The notes under the pieces are model-generated. The model searched no databases, had not been told where the DNA came from, and worked only from the letters and a program-made list of their open reading frames with translations. The translations under genes were made by a program, and so were the position numbers. A stretch of DNA of 64,000 bases from Flagellimonas myxillae (GTDB lineage: Bacteria > Bacteroidota > Bacteroidia > Flavobacteriales > Flavobacteriaceae). Below, in pieces: positions 17,026-26,202 of this stretch (positions are counted from its first letter, which is position 1; every line of letters starts with the position of its first letter). The stretch lies in NCBI RefSeq assembly GCF_023502235.1, contig NZ_JAMFLY010000003.1, positions 124,001 through 188,000 on the forward strand. The letters are read 5' to 3'.

Positions 17026-18480
17026 ATGAAAGTCAGGTGCCTCTTTTTATTTTGCTTCGTTGGAATTTTTTGCTTCGCCCAAGAGTTTGAAACTTATGAA
17101 AATGGGCTGATTTATTCTCCATTTGCCATGGAAAGGCTCAAAGGTTTGGTAGGGGAAAAGAACAATGAGTTTAGGGTTTGTGAACTAAACAAAACTTACC
17201 ATTCCCTACCTCAGACCAAGGGTCGCGTGTTTACCATTTACAGCCTCAACATCAAAAAACTTGGACAAGAACTTCGTAATGGTATTTCTTTACAAGAATT
17301 TGCAAGCATCTACGCAAAATCGGAAGATCTCGCACCAAGGCTCTTGGTGCAACGGGAATACGAGACCTACAATAACGAGGAGGTAATCACAATTCAGGAA
17401 AAGCCGGATGGGAACAAATTTGAAATCGCGGTTTCTAAGTTCGAAGCGTCCCAATCGGGAAAGTGGTTTTGGGATTTTTCCAATGAAGAATACGTGGATG
17501 TGGTTTATGTTGAAAGCCCATTTTCGACCCAGGAAATACCGGAAAAGTATGCAAGGATGATCCAATATTCCGAATGCCTGATCGACACCACCAGCCAGAT
17601 TTTCAAACCCGGGGCCGAACGCGACTATTGGGTCGTTTCCGATAAAGGAAAGAGAAAGAATCAAAACAAATTGATGGATTATATTGACGAAAGATTTGGA
17701 AAGGAGAGACCTAGTACAGCTCCAGATGAAAATCTGACCACGGAAGAATTTGTTGCTAGAATGGAAAAATATGAGGCATGGGAAAAGGCCAAAGAAGAAT
17801 TTGTGGAACAAGTGCTTTCGAAGGAAGATAAATTCAAAGCACTATTGGATGACGCATATCGGGAAGCCAAGGAAAACAAAAATTCCTATGACCAAATTGA
17901 ATTTTACGTGGAACGCTTCCTATCCAAAGGAAAGGCACTTGAGTTGAAACGAAACCGCATTGTGGTCGGACAATGTAGTATGGACAACAGCCCAAGGGTA
18001 CATGCCATGAATATAGCCCAGTTGGCCGGAGAGGCGGTGCAATGGGACATTTTTTTAAGAGCCCATTTAAATGTGCTCAACGACAATGTTAGTAGGGTTT
18101 CGGATGGGAGCTGGGCTTGGAAGGACAGGCACACTTATATAAAGGAGCTTGAAGAATTGAATATCCAAGTGGTCGATTTAATCTTTGGGATAGCATTTAG
18201 GGCACAAAATGTGGCCGAGGGACATTATTTTGGAAACATTGGAAGATTGGGAAGGGCTGTGGTGGAAAGCAAGGATGTTGCCAAATTCGAGGCGGAATTG
18301 ACCCAGGCCTTTAGTGATGGGAATTTGGATGACTACAATAAGATGCTAATGTTCTATCTCTATGACCATTTGATCTATAATCGGGATGCTTCCCCAAAAA
18401 AGGAACTATATCGCGATGGACGTAAAAAAGCCATAGCCAAGTTGCCAGCTTATCTTCAAGCACCTTTAGCGAAAATTTAA
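17026..18480 (+). CDS. Exported protein of unknown function (484 aa)
   Basis: A signal peptide (MKVRCLFLFCFVGIFCFAQ) precedes a soluble protein with no domain I recognise. The centre is strongly charged and helical (DENLTTEEFVARMEKYEAWEKAKEEFVEQ), and the C-terminal third is helical with a rather conserved look (MNIAQLAGEAVQWDIFLRAH, GNIGRLGRAVVE). No lipobox, no catalytic signature, no transmembrane segment beyond the leader. Its stop codon directly abuts the radA stop on the other strand (18480/18481). Confidence 0.8.
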   Translation: MKVRCLFLFCFVGIFCFAQEFETYENGLIYSPFAMERLKGLVGEKNNEFRVCELNKTYHSLPQTKGRVFTIYSLNIKKLGQELRNGISLQEFASIYAKSEDLAPRLLVQREYETYNNEEVITIQEKPDGNKFEIAVSKFEASQSGKWFWDFSNEEYVDVVYVESPFSTQEIPEKYARMIQYSECLIDTTSQIFKPGAERDYWVVSDKGKRKNQNKLMDYIDERFGKERPSTAPDENLTTEEFVARMEKYEAWEKAKEEFVEQVLSKEDKFKALLDDAYREAKENKNSYDQIEFYVERFLSKGKALELKRNRIVVGQCSMDNSPRVHAMNIAQLAGEAVQWDIFLRAHLNVLNDNVSRVSDGSWAWKDRHTYIKELEELNIQVVDLIFGIAFRAQNVAEGHYFGNIGRLGRAVVESKDVAKFEAELTQAFSDGNLDDYNKMLMFYLYDHLIYNRDASPKKELYRDGRKKAIAKLPAYLQAPLAKI

Positions 18481-19842
18481 TCAGCCAAAGAGTTCCCGCA
18501 CCACATCTTCAATTTTGGATACGCGTTTTATCTGAATAGCGGAATTCTTTAATCCGATTTTGTTGTTTTTGGAGACATAAATGGTTGCAAACCCCAGTTT
18601 TTCGGCTTCCAGAATGCGCTGGTCTACCCGTATGACGGGCCTAATTTCCCCTGCCAATCCGATTTCCGCAGCAAAACACACCCCTTTTTCGATAGGGATG
18701 TCGGCGTTACTGGACAAAATAGCCGCTACGACTGCCAAATCTATAGCGGGGTCATCGACAGAGATTCCTCCAGTGATATTCAAAAAAACATCCTTGGCCC
18801 CTAATTTAAATCCTGCGCGTTTTTCAAGTACGGCCAATAACATATTCAGCCGTTTGGCATTGAATCCGGTGGCCGATCGCTGTGGGGTGCCATATACAGC
18901 AGTGCTCACTAGGGCCTGAATTTCAATAAGTAAGGGTCGCATTCCTTCCACCGTAGCTGCGATGGCAGTTCCGCTAAGATCTTCCTCGTTTTTGGAAATC
19001 AATACTTCTGATGGATTGTTGACTTCCCGCAATCCGCTTCCCTGCATTTCGTAAATGCCTAATTCCGCAGTGGAACCGAATCGATTTTTTAGGGAACGGA
19101 GAATTCGATAAACGTAGTTTCGATCTCCTTCAAATTGGAGTACCGTGTCTACCATGTGCTCCAAAATTTTAGGACCTGCAATGGTGCCATCCTTGGTTAT
19201 ATGCCCGACTAGAATTACGGGGGTGTTGCTCTCTTTTGCAAATTTGATTAGTTCTGCAGTACATTCCCGAATTTGGGAGATACTTCCCGCCGCCGATTCA
19301 ATATGGTTGGTATGCAAGGTTTGGATAGAGTCTATAATGACCAACTCGGGTTGCAAGGTGCTTATTTGTTGAAAAATGTGCTGCGTCTTGGTTTCGGTAA
19401 GCACAAAACAATTTTCGCTTTTGGGATCAATGCGGTCTGCCCGCATTTTGATTTGTTTCTGGCTTTCTTCCCCGGAAACATAAAGCGTTTTGTAATCCAA
19501 TTTTAGGGCGATTTGAAGCAGCAAGGTACTTTTGCCTATCCCTGGTTCGCCACCTAAAAGCACCAAAGACCCCGGAACTATCCCCCCGCCCAAAACCCGG
19601 TTGAACTCCAAATCCTTGGAATCCATCCTAAGCTCTTTCTCATTGGAAATCTCTGAAATTTTTAAGGGATGTGATGTCCTCTTCGAGCTACCTGAATCGG
19701 ACTTCCAACTTCTTTTTTCCTCTTTCTGGACCACTTCCTCCACAATAGTGTTCCATTGTTTGCAGGAGGAACATTGACCGGTCCATTTGGGGTATTGGGT
19801 GCCGCAATTTTGGCAAAAGAAAGCTGTTTTGGTCTTGGCCAT
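18481..19842 (-). CDS. radA: DNA repair protein RadA (branch-migration helicase)
   Basis: Processes recombination intermediates with RecA. The 453-residue protein has the N-terminal zinc ribbon (CQNCGTQYPKWTGQCSSC), a RecA-like ATPase with Walker A GGEPGIGKSTLL, the diagnostic RadA motif KNRFGS, and a C-terminal Lon-protease-like domain (GGISVDDPAIDLAVVAAILSS). Start ATG (MAKTKTAFF) is unambiguous. It lies at the end of a minus-strand run beginning at panC, but a candidate promoter at 19862-19869 suggests its own transcript. Confidence 0.97.
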   Translation of the reverse strand: MAKTKTAFFCQNCGTQYPKWTGQCSSCKQWNTIVEEVVQKEEKRSWKSDSGSSKRTSHPLKISEISNEKELRMDSKDLEFNRVLGGGIVPGSLVLLGGEPGIGKSTLLLQIALKLDYKTLYVSGEESQKQIKMRADRIDPKSENCFVLTETKTQHIFQQISTLQPELVIIDSIQTLHTNHIESAAGSISQIRECTAELIKFAKESNTPVILVGHITKDGTIAGPKILEHMVDTVLQFEGDRNYVYRILRSLKNRFGSTAELGIYEMQGSGLREVNNPSEVLISKNEEDLSGTAIAATVEGMRPLLIEIQALVSTAVYGTPQRSATGFNAKRLNMLLAVLEKRAGFKLGAKDVFLNITGGISVDDPAIDLAVVAAILSSNADIPIEKGVCFAAEIGLAGEIRPVIRVDQRILEAEKLGFATIYVSKNNKIGLKNSAIQIKRVSKIEDVVRELFG

Positions 19843-19861
19843 TTGTTGTTAAAGAAGAACC

Positions 19862-19869
19862 CAAAGATA
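19862..19869 (-). promoter_or_regulatory. Candidate -7 element for radA
   Basis: CAAAGATA reads TATCTTTG on the minus strand, 19 bases upstream of the radA start. No TTG at the ideal -33 distance. Confidence 0.45.
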
Positions 19870-19896
19870 TGGAATATGATCAACGGATTTTTAGAT

Positions 19897-19942
19897 GGTT
19901 GGATTATTGGGTTTTGGGATCCATTTTTAGAAAAATCCAACC
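19897..19942. repeat. Inverted repeat between degenerate esterase gene and radA
   Basis: GGTTGGATT at 19897-19905 and AATCCAACC at 19934-19942 are perfect 9-bp inverted repeats 28 bases apart; flanking bases extend the match with mismatches. It could be a terminator-like stem for the upstream gene or the remnant of a small mobile repeat. Confidence 0.4.
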
Positions 19943-19968
19943 GTCCAATAAACTAACTATTCATCAGA

Positions 19969-21111
19969 CTAATATCCAAAATCTGCCTTCAGGGCATCGA
20001 TTTTATCAAGGGCCATGTCCTTGGTCAGGAAGTCGATTTCTTCCATTTGAAAAGCTTTTTCAAAGGTCTTGAATGCCTTTTTGGGTTCGCCGAGCTCCTC
20101 GTAGTACTCGCCTTCAAAATAGAAACCCATCATGGTGTCCGGATATTGTTTTTTGCAAATCTCGGACAAGGGTTTTAGGGATTCAAAGTCGTCCTTTTTA
20201 AGACATGCTGCATAAATGGCCATAATATCGTTGAGTTCAACAGGTTTTCGGAAACCAAGCAGATTTTCAATCATATCGTAACGATCTTGCAGGTATTTGA
20301 AGACCGGCTCGTCCGAAGTAAGGATTTCGGTTTTATATTCCTTGGGGCTAATGGGTCTGAAAATCTTGAACACATTGTCAAAAGCTTTACTGATACCATA
20401 AGCGGCAATGGAAACATGGTCAGCGTTATCGTATTCATCAAAGAAATAATGAAGGCTTTCCTTATCGATGGATTTAATGGAATTGTTCATTTGGAGGATT
20501 CGCTGTCGGTCTTCCGTTTTTTCTTTTTCCAAAACTATATTGTAGAAAATTTCCTGATTCAGATCTGACAACCTAGAAGGCACCCTACTTTCCATTTCGG
20601 TCGCCAAAACCGGGGATATGGACAAATAGGAATTGAACAAGGAGCGGTCCTTAAATAGAAAGTAGTTTCCAAAATTTGCCGTTATGTCATACCCAATAAA
20701 CATCTTGAACGGGGCAATTTCATAACTGGTTTCCAAATAGGGAATAAGTTCGGTGCCCAAAAATTCATAGAATTTGGCACCTTTTTCGGTGGGCAATCCT
20801 GTGGTTTGTTCAAAATCGCAATCTTCCCATCGGATGTCCCCTTCCGCCTGATCTATTCCCACGATAATGGATTGGGGCATGCGTTGGTGTTCGCTATAGA
20901 ACTTGGCATTGGCCACCACCAAATCGAACAGGTACTCGGCATCGAGAACCACAATCAGGGGATATTTTTTTTCTTCGGTATAATCTTCCGGGAAGTAGTA
21001 GGAAACCCCCCTTCTTTCTTGAAGCTTAAAAGATTCAAAGATTTCTTTTTTTACCTGTGCCCCAACGGAAAAGCACAGCAGGCCAATCATAACAAATAGC
21101 CAGTTTTTCAT
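19969..21111 (-). CDS. Exported esterase-fold protein lacking the serine nucleophile
   Basis: A signal peptide (MKNWLFVMIGLLCFSVGAQ) precedes an alpha/beta-hydrolase of the putative-esterase (esterase D-like) type: YFPEDYTEEKKYPLIVVLDAEYLFD, SIIVGIDQ, and LFNSYLSISPVL. The nucleophile elbow, normally GxSxGG, reads MFIGYDITANFG, so Asp stands where the catalytic Ser should be; a His in the expected region (DNADHVSIAAYGI) is kept. The C-terminal 100 residues contain TPR-like helices (GFYFEGEYYEELGEPKKAFKTFEKAF). It is probably not an ordinary esterase. It starts 26 bases after the flippase-like gene in the panC-panD run. Confidence 0.82.
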   Translation of the reverse strand: MKNWLFVMIGLLCFSVGAQVKKEIFESFKLQERRGVSYYFPEDYTEEKKYPLIVVLDAEYLFDLVVANAKFYSEHQRMPQSIIVGIDQAEGDIRWEDCDFEQTTGLPTEKGAKFYEFLGTELIPYLETSYEIAPFKMFIGYDITANFGNYFLFKDRSLFNSYLSISPVLATEMESRVPSRLSDLNQEIFYNIVLEKEKTEDRQRILQMNNSIKSIDKESLHYFFDEYDNADHVSIAAYGISKAFDNVFKIFRPISPKEYKTEILTSDEPVFKYLQDRYDMIENLLGFRKPVELNDIMAIYAACLKKDDFESLKPLSEICKKQYPDTMMGFYFEGEYYEELGEPKKAFKTFEKAFQMEEIDFLTKDMALDKIDALKADFGY

Positions 21112-21137
21112 TGGAATTAGTATTTGATGGTAGGGGT

Positions 21138-22103
21138 TTACCGATTTCTATTCAATAACGGTAAGACGATGAAGGATATTGTGCCGAAAACGACCACCAT
21201 TAAGGTCTGGGCCGTCCACATGATCCAGCCGTAGGCTTTGCCTGGATTTTCATCTATTCCGTAAACCATTAAGGTTGCCGCCACAGCAATCGGAAAGAAC
21301 CCTAAGCCGCCGTTGGTTGTGGCCATTGCGAATGCCCCTGCTACAAATGCGACCAAAAAAGCACCCAAAGGGAGTTCTGTTGTCTCTGGCACCGTGAATT
21401 TGATTACCCAGAACATTGCGATATAACAAACCCAGATAAATATGGTGTGGAAGATAAAAGCACCCCTTTGTTTCATTTTGAAAATACTGAGTACACCATC
21501 CAAAAGACCGCTAAGAAAGGACTTGATTTTAACTGCTAATTTGGAGGTGGATTTTTTGATGAGCCGAATGGAAATAAAAAGGCCAACAACACCTGCCAAT
21601 AATAGGACAAGGGAACCCACCAACCCTATACCGTTCTCCTCCAAAATACCAAGTATCACATCAGTTTGGACCAGCATGGCGATGGTTATGATCAATAACA
21701 GCATAACCACGTCAATGATACGCTCAGTAACGATAGTGCCAAAACCCTTTTCAAACGGCACATGCTCATAGGTGTTGAGCGCAGTTGCCCTAAGGAATTC
21801 CCCGGAACGGAGTATTAGGGTATTGGCAAAATATGCCGTAAGAATAATTAGTACATTATTGATTAATCTTGGCCTATAGCCCATTGGGCTTAAAAGGTAA
21901 TTCCAGCGGATGGCCCTAGAGATATGGCTTAAAACACCTAGGAATACAGAAAGCAGCACCCAAACAGGGTCCGCGTTTTTTATGGATTCAAGAATAATGT
22001 TTCTGTCCTCGGGGGTTGTTGAGGCATATGAATAATAAACAAGCCCGAGTCCGATAAGAATCGGAACGGAAATTTTCAGGACTTTTTTAAGGGAAGTGCC
22101 CAA
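21138..22103 (-). CDS. UPF0104/AglD-like integral membrane flippase-like protein
   Basis: 321 residues with about eight hydrophobic segments and the family's conserved features (SHISRAIRWNYLL near residue 60, RSGEFLRATALNTYEHVPFEKGFGTIVTERIIDVVML near residue 100, and the GGLGFFPIAVAATLM loop near residue 265). This is the membrane domain also found in lysylphosphatidylglycerol synthases (MprF) and AglD-type proteins, without the catalytic synthase domain. The role may be lipid flipping at the inner membrane (inference). Its start is two bases after the panD stop, so it is co-transcribed with panC-panD. Confidence 0.88.
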   Translation of the reverse strand: MGTSLKKVLKISVPILIGLGLVYYSYASTTPEDRNIILESIKNADPVWVLLSVFLGVLSHISRAIRWNYLLSPMGYRPRLINNVLIILTAYFANTLILRSGEFLRATALNTYEHVPFEKGFGTIVTERIIDVVMLLLIITIAMLVQTDVILGILEENGIGLVGSLVLLLAGVVGLFISIRLIKKSTSKLAVKIKSFLSGLLDGVLSIFKMKQRGAFIFHTIFIWVCYIAMFWVIKFTVPETTELPLGAFLVAFVAGAFAMATTNGGLGFFPIAVAATLMVYGIDENPGKAYGWIMWTAQTLMVVVFGTISFIVLPLLNRNR

Positions 22104-22105
22104 AA

Positions 22106-22456
22106 CTAGTTTAGCATATTGGTTTCCTCGTTGGGGAAGACTAATGCGGGATTAAAGGCCTTGGCTTCCTCTATGTCCATCCATGCATAGGTGATCAAAA
22201 TAAGTACGTCGCCCACGGCAACCTTGCGCGCAGCGGCCCCGTTAAGGGTGAGCTCCCCAGATCCCCTAGGTCCAGGAATGGCGTAGGTCTCCAGGCGTTC
22301 TCCATTATTGTTGTTCACAATTTGGACCTTTTCGCCCCGGATTATATTTGCAGCATCCATAAGGTCTTCATCAATGGTAATACTCCCAATATAATTGAGG
22401 TCGGCCCCAGTGACCTTTACCCTATGGATTTTTGATTTTACTACTTCAACTTGCAT
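22106..22456 (-). CDS. panD: Aspartate 1-decarboxylase
   Basis: Makes beta-alanine for pantothenate from aspartate. The 116-residue pro-enzyme self-cleaves between Gly24 and Ser25 in YIGSITID to form the pyruvoyl cofactor; both residues are present. The [30 protein letters not shown] region is typical. It lies 13 bases after panC in the same direction, so both later steps of pantothenate synthesis are encoded together. Confidence 0.97.
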   Translation of the reverse strand: MQVEVVKSKIHRVKVTGADLNYIGSITIDEDLMDAANIIRGEKVQIVNNNNGERLETYAIPGPRGSGELTLNGAAARKVAVGDVLILITYAWMDIEEAKAFNPALVFPNEETNMLN

Positions 22457-22469
22457 GGCGCAAAATTAA

Positions 22470-23318
22470 TTAATTCAATCTTAGATTGTCTATCAATCGG
22501 ACCCCATCCGCATAAACGGCAATAAAGGCCCGATATTTTTGGTTTGCCGTCTTTTCAGTCATCGGGGTCAGCGTATCTTCTTCCGCTATTTCAAAATACT
22601 CCAATTCCAAAGTACTGTTTTCGGCAAATTGGGAGCTTACCCAATCCGTGATTTCCTTTGCACTTTCCGTGCCAAATTTAAACTTGGCAGTTTTGAGGGT
22701 TTTATAGATAAATCCCGCTTCTTCCCTAGTCGTTTGGGAGAGTCGTTCATTACGGGAGCTCATGGCCAATCCGTGGGCCTCCCTTTCTATGGGGCAACCC
22801 ACTATGGTATAAGGGAGTTGCCGGGTATCCACCAGTTTTTTTATAATCTGTAATTGTTGAAAATCCTTCTCTCCAAAATAGGCCCTATCCGGAGCCACTG
22901 TGGTAAGAAAGAGCTCCACAACGGTACCTACCCCGTCAAAATGTCCGGTTCTGAATGCACCTTCCATTACCTGATCCAATCCATCAAAATCATAGGATTT
23001 GGAAACCACGTCCTCCCCATAGATTTCATTCGCATTCGGGGTGAAGACTAAAATGTTGGGGCCCACACTTTTTAAAAGATCTAGATCCTGATCCAAATTT
23101 CTTGGGTACTTTTCAAGATCCTCTTTCTGATCAAATTGGGTTGGGTTCACAAATACGCTTACCACTACCACGTCGTTTTCCAAAACGGCCTTTTTTACCA
23201 GGGACAAATGCCCTTGGTGCAAAGCCCCCATGGTAGGAACCAAGCCAACGGTACGATTTTTGTTTCGTTCCAATTGTAGTTGGGCGATAAGTTCACCCTT
23301 GCGGTCAAATATGTGCAT
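22470..23318 (-). CDS. panC: Pantothenate synthetase
   Basis: ATP-dependent ligation of pantoate and beta-alanine. The 282-residue protein carries VGLVPTMGALHQGHLSLV (HIGH-like), the FVNPTQFDQKEDLEKYPR loop and AMSSRNERLS (KMSKS-like). The ATG at 23318 (MHIFDRKG) is preferred over an in-frame TTG four codons earlier. It is divergent from the glycogen-synthase-like gene across a 102-base gap, and leads the minus-strand run panC-panD-flippase-like-esterase-like. Confidence 0.96.
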   Translation of the reverse strand: MHIFDRKGELIAQLQLERNKNRTVGLVPTMGALHQGHLSLVKKAVLENDVVVVSVFVNPTQFDQKEDLEKYPRNLDQDLDLLKSVGPNILVFTPNANEIYGEDVVSKSYDFDGLDQVMEGAFRTGHFDGVGTVVELFLTTVAPDRAYFGEKDFQQLQIIKKLVDTRQLPYTIVGCPIEREAHGLAMSSRNERLSQTTREEAGFIYKTLKTAKFKFGTESAKEITDWVSSQFAENSTLELEYFEIAEEDTLTPMTEKTANQKYRAFIAVYADGVRLIDNLRLN

Positions 23319-23376
23319 AGCGCGACTCAAAAGCGTGCAAAAATACTATAAATACTGCTAATCAGCATAATTTTTG

Positions 23377-23384
23377 TACTTTTG
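23377..23384 (+). promoter_or_regulatory. -7 element of the glycogen-synthase-like gene
   Basis: TACTTTTG matches TAnnTTTG, 36 bases upstream of the ATG at 23421. A -33 TTG is not clear. Confidence 0.5.
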
Positions 23385-23420
23385 CGGCTACGTTTTTCGG
23401 ATAAGCAAAAGAAAGTGTGT

Positions 23421-24230
23421 ATGAATGGTAAAAAGATATTGTTTGTATCTTCTGAATTAGTACCCTACCTCCCAGAGAATCAAGTTTCCTTAATGTCGTA
23501 TGAAGCACCCAGGATGGTCAACAGCAACGGGGGGCAAATTCGCATATTTATGCCAAGGTACGGTAATATCAATGAGCGGAGACACCAGTTGCATGAGGTA
23601 ATCCGATTGTCGGGGATGAACCTGGTGATCAATGATATGGATATGCCCCTGATCATTAAGGTGGCGTCCATTCCAAGAGAGCGGATTCAGGTTTACTTTA
23701 TTGACAACGACGAGTACTTTAAAAGAAAGGCCACTTTCGCCGATGCGGAAGGCAACCTTTTCCCTGACAATGACGAACGTGCCATTTTCTTTGCCAAGGG
23801 CGTAGTGGAAACCGTTAAGAAACTAAACTGGTCTCCAGACATCATCCATGTTCATGGTTGGATGGCTTCCTTACTTCCACTATATCTTAGGGAATACTAT
23901 GCTGATGAACCTCTATTTGCAGACAGCAAAATTGTGACTTCGGTTTACGATAGGGGCTATGAGGGAGAGCTTGACGGTGAAATGAAGAATAAAATTGCTT
24001 TTGATGGAATTGAAGAGGATCGTATATCTTCCCTTTCGACCCCTGACTATAATAATTTGTTAAAAGTTGCAGTGGATTATTCCGATGCCATTATTTTAGC
24101 CTCGGAGGAGGTGTCAGAGGACTTAAAAAACCACATTGGAGGCCTTTCCAAACCCGTACTGCCCTATGTTTCCCTTCAGGAAGCCGAGGAGGCGTACACA
24201 AATTTCTATAAGACAGAAGTTTTAAAATAA
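23421..24230 (+). CDS. Glycogen/starch-synthase-like protein, N-terminal half only
   Basis: 269 residues related to the N-terminal Rossmann domain of GT5 glycogen synthases: [21 protein letters not shown]-type region ([25 protein letters not shown]), [22 protein letters not shown], and [18 protein letters not shown]. The whole C-terminal ADP-glucose-binding half is missing, and the KxGGL substrate motif near the N-terminus is replaced ([13 protein letters not shown]). It is therefore unlikely to be a working synthase alone. It is followed after five bases by the DUF4270 gene, a linkage I recall as common in flavobacteria between panC and glmS. A TTG 13 codons upstream is in frame but lies within the promoter. 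Confidence 0.85.
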   Translation: MNGKKILFVSSELVPYLPENQVSLMSYEAPRMVNSNGGQIRIFMPRYGNINERRHQLHEVIRLSGMNLVINDMDMPLIIKVASIPRERIQVYFIDNDEYFKRKATFADAEGNLFPDNDERAIFFAKGVVETVKKLNWSPDIIHVHGWMASLLPLYLREYYADEPLFADSKIVTSVYDRGYEGELDGEMKNKIAFDGIEEDRISSLSTPDYNNLLKVAVDYSDAIILASEEVSEDLKNHIGGLSKPVLPYVSLQEAEEAYTNFYKTEVLK

Positions 24231-24235
24231 ATTGC

Positions 24236-26089
24236 ATGAAATTTTTTAGGATTATAAGGCTTTCAGCCTGGGTTGGAGCTTTATTTCTTATCACAACATC
24301 TTGTGAAGAGGAATTGGGGACGATTGGAGAGGGTGTTGTTGCAGGTGAGCCCTTTACCACTGGTAAGGTCGAGTTCGATGTATTTGCCTTCAACAAAGGA
24401 ATAAAAGCGGTACAGACCAATAAACTGCCACTGTATCAACTAGGTGCATTCAATGACCCTATTTATGGGAGACGAAATGCCATTATAATTTCACAACTTA
24501 CATTGCCAAGTGGGCAAGGAAACCCAACCTTTGGGGATACTGCCCAAGATGTGGAGGATATTGCAGACGACGATGGTGAGGAAGGGACGATACCAGAAGA
24601 GGAAACAGTAAAAGAAGTATGGTTGAACATTCCGTTCCAGCGACCTCCGGCCTCTTTATTGGATAGCGACGGCGACGGTGTGGAGGATGTGTTCGAACCT
24701 GGGGAAGATGCCACTAATCCCAATTCGGATTGGGATGGTGATGGCGTATCTGATAATGAAGAACGAATTATCGGTTCCGATCCATTTGATGAGAACGAAG
24801 ATGGGACGGGCGAAGATTTTGTGGCCAATACGTTCCGTAAAAGATTTGACCTTGACAGCATTTTTGGGAACCGCGCCTCCGAATTTGATCTGAAGGTGTT
24901 ACGCTCCACCTTTTTTCTTAGGGACCTTGACCCCAATAGTAATTTTGAAGAAGCCCAGATGTACTTTTCCGATCAGGATTTTTCCGCATTTACTTCAAAT
25001 GTGCTTTACGATTCCAGTGCATCTGCAGAAGACGCTAAAGTAGTCATCGACGAGTATGAGATTATAGAGTTTGAATCTGATGAGGACGATCCTGAAACAG
25101 ATATTGATGAGACCACGCAAGTTGCGAATAGGATTCCTCCAGGAATCAGGGTCTCTTTAAGACCTGAATTTTTTCAAGAGATATTGGACAAGGAAGGGGA
25201 CTCTGAACTATTGAGCCAGTCCAACTTTAACGACTATTTTAGGGGAATCCAGATTTCTGGTGAGGGAGTGACAAATGATTTAATGTTCCTGCTCGACCTT
25301 ACCCAAGCCAATATTACCATTACGTACGAATACCAGAATTTCAATACCACGGAAGATGAACTCGAAACCTTGGAGCGGGATTTCGTACTCAACTTATTGG
25401 TCAATAATAATGGAGTAATTCAGGGAAATGCAGTAAATGTTTTTGAGGATGAACCCTTTGATCCGGCAATTATCAATGCGCTGGACAATGGAGAGAATGC
25501 ATCCAAGATATATGCCAAGGGAGGTACAGGGACCTTTACGGAAATACGCTTGTTTGAAGAAACCATCAACGGGGGATCGGATATCATCAACGAGATCAAG
25601 CAGAATAACTGGATTATCAACGAGGCCAATCTCGTTTTTCATGTGGATAGGGAAACCTTGAACTTGGCTGGTGGGGAAATTGTGGAACCACCACGCTTAT
25701 ACCTTTATAACGCTGAAACGGACCAACCGATTTATAATGCAATTTTCGAGAACAGTGAAACCAACGAGCCTCTGGGCCTTTTCTTGGATTTTGATGGGAT
25801 TCTGCAAAAAGAAGGTGACCTTGGGACCCAATATAAATTTCGAATTACGGACCACATCAATAATATTGTGGTAAGGGATTCCACTAATGCCCGATTGGCG
25901 CTTACTTTAACTTCCAATATTGGGGTGCCCAATGTGTCTGAATCCATGGGTTCTGTGGACGAGGTTATCAACCTGCCCATAATGGCGGCTATCAACCCAT
26001 TAGGAACAGTGCTGTTCGGTAGCGACGTTGAGGGCGACGATGAGGACAAAAAACTTAAGCTCGAAATTTACTATACGGAGGCCAACTAG
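24236..26089 (+). CDS. DUF4270 lipoprotein with Ca-binding-type repeat insertion
   Basis: A lipoprotein signal ends in the lipobox TTSC (Cys23), followed by the DUF4270 start ([25 protein letters not shown]). Within residues about 140-190 lies an Asp-rich segment with thrombospondin type 3-like repeats ([37 protein letters not shown]) that should bind calcium. The rest is beta-rich and ends [12 protein letters not shown]4270 proteins are surface or periplasmic lipoproteins of unknown function in Bacteroidota. Start is five bases after the half-length synthase gene, indicating one transcript. Confidence 0.88.
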   Translation: MKFFRIIRLSAWVGALFLITTSCEEELGTIGEGVVAGEPFTTGKVEFDVFAFNKGIKAVQTNKLPLYQLGAFNDPIYGRRNAIIISQLTLPSGQGNPTFGDTAQDVEDIADDDGEEGTIPEEETVKEVWLNIPFQRPPASLLDSDGDGVEDVFEPGEDATNPNSDWDGDGVSDNEERIIGSDPFDENEDGTGEDFVANTFRKRFDLDSIFGNRASEFDLKVLRSTFFLRDLDPNSNFEEAQMYFSDQDFSAFTSNVLYDSSASAEDAKVVIDEYEIIEFESDEDDPETDIDETTQVANRIPPGIRVSLRPEFFQEILDKEGDSELLSQSNFNDYFRGIQISGEGVTNDLMFLLDLTQANITITYEYQNFNTTEDELETLERDFVLNLLVNNNGVIQGNAVNVFEDEPFDPAIINALDNGENASKIYAKGGTGTFTEIRLFEETINGGSDIINEIKQNNWIINEANLVFHVDRETLNLAGGEIVEPPRLYLYNAETDQPIYNAIFENSETNEPLGLFLDFDGILQKEGDLGTQYKFRITDHINNIVVRDSTNARLALTLTSNIGVPNVSESMGSVDEVINLPIMAAINPLGTVLFGSDVEGDDEDKKLKLEIYYTEAN

Positions 26090-26202
26090 GCATACCATTC
26101 ATAGACTTTTTTCGTTTTATGACATAGTGGTTATAGAAGTTTCCACTATTGCAATTACATTTGCCATTAAAATTGTTCCTCAAATAATTAAAAGTCAATC
26201 TT

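Noticed and set aside
23382..23420. TTG start for the glycogen-synthase-like protein
   Set aside because: The TTG region lies within the TACTTTTG promoter motif, and the ATG at 23421 gives the usual N-terminus.
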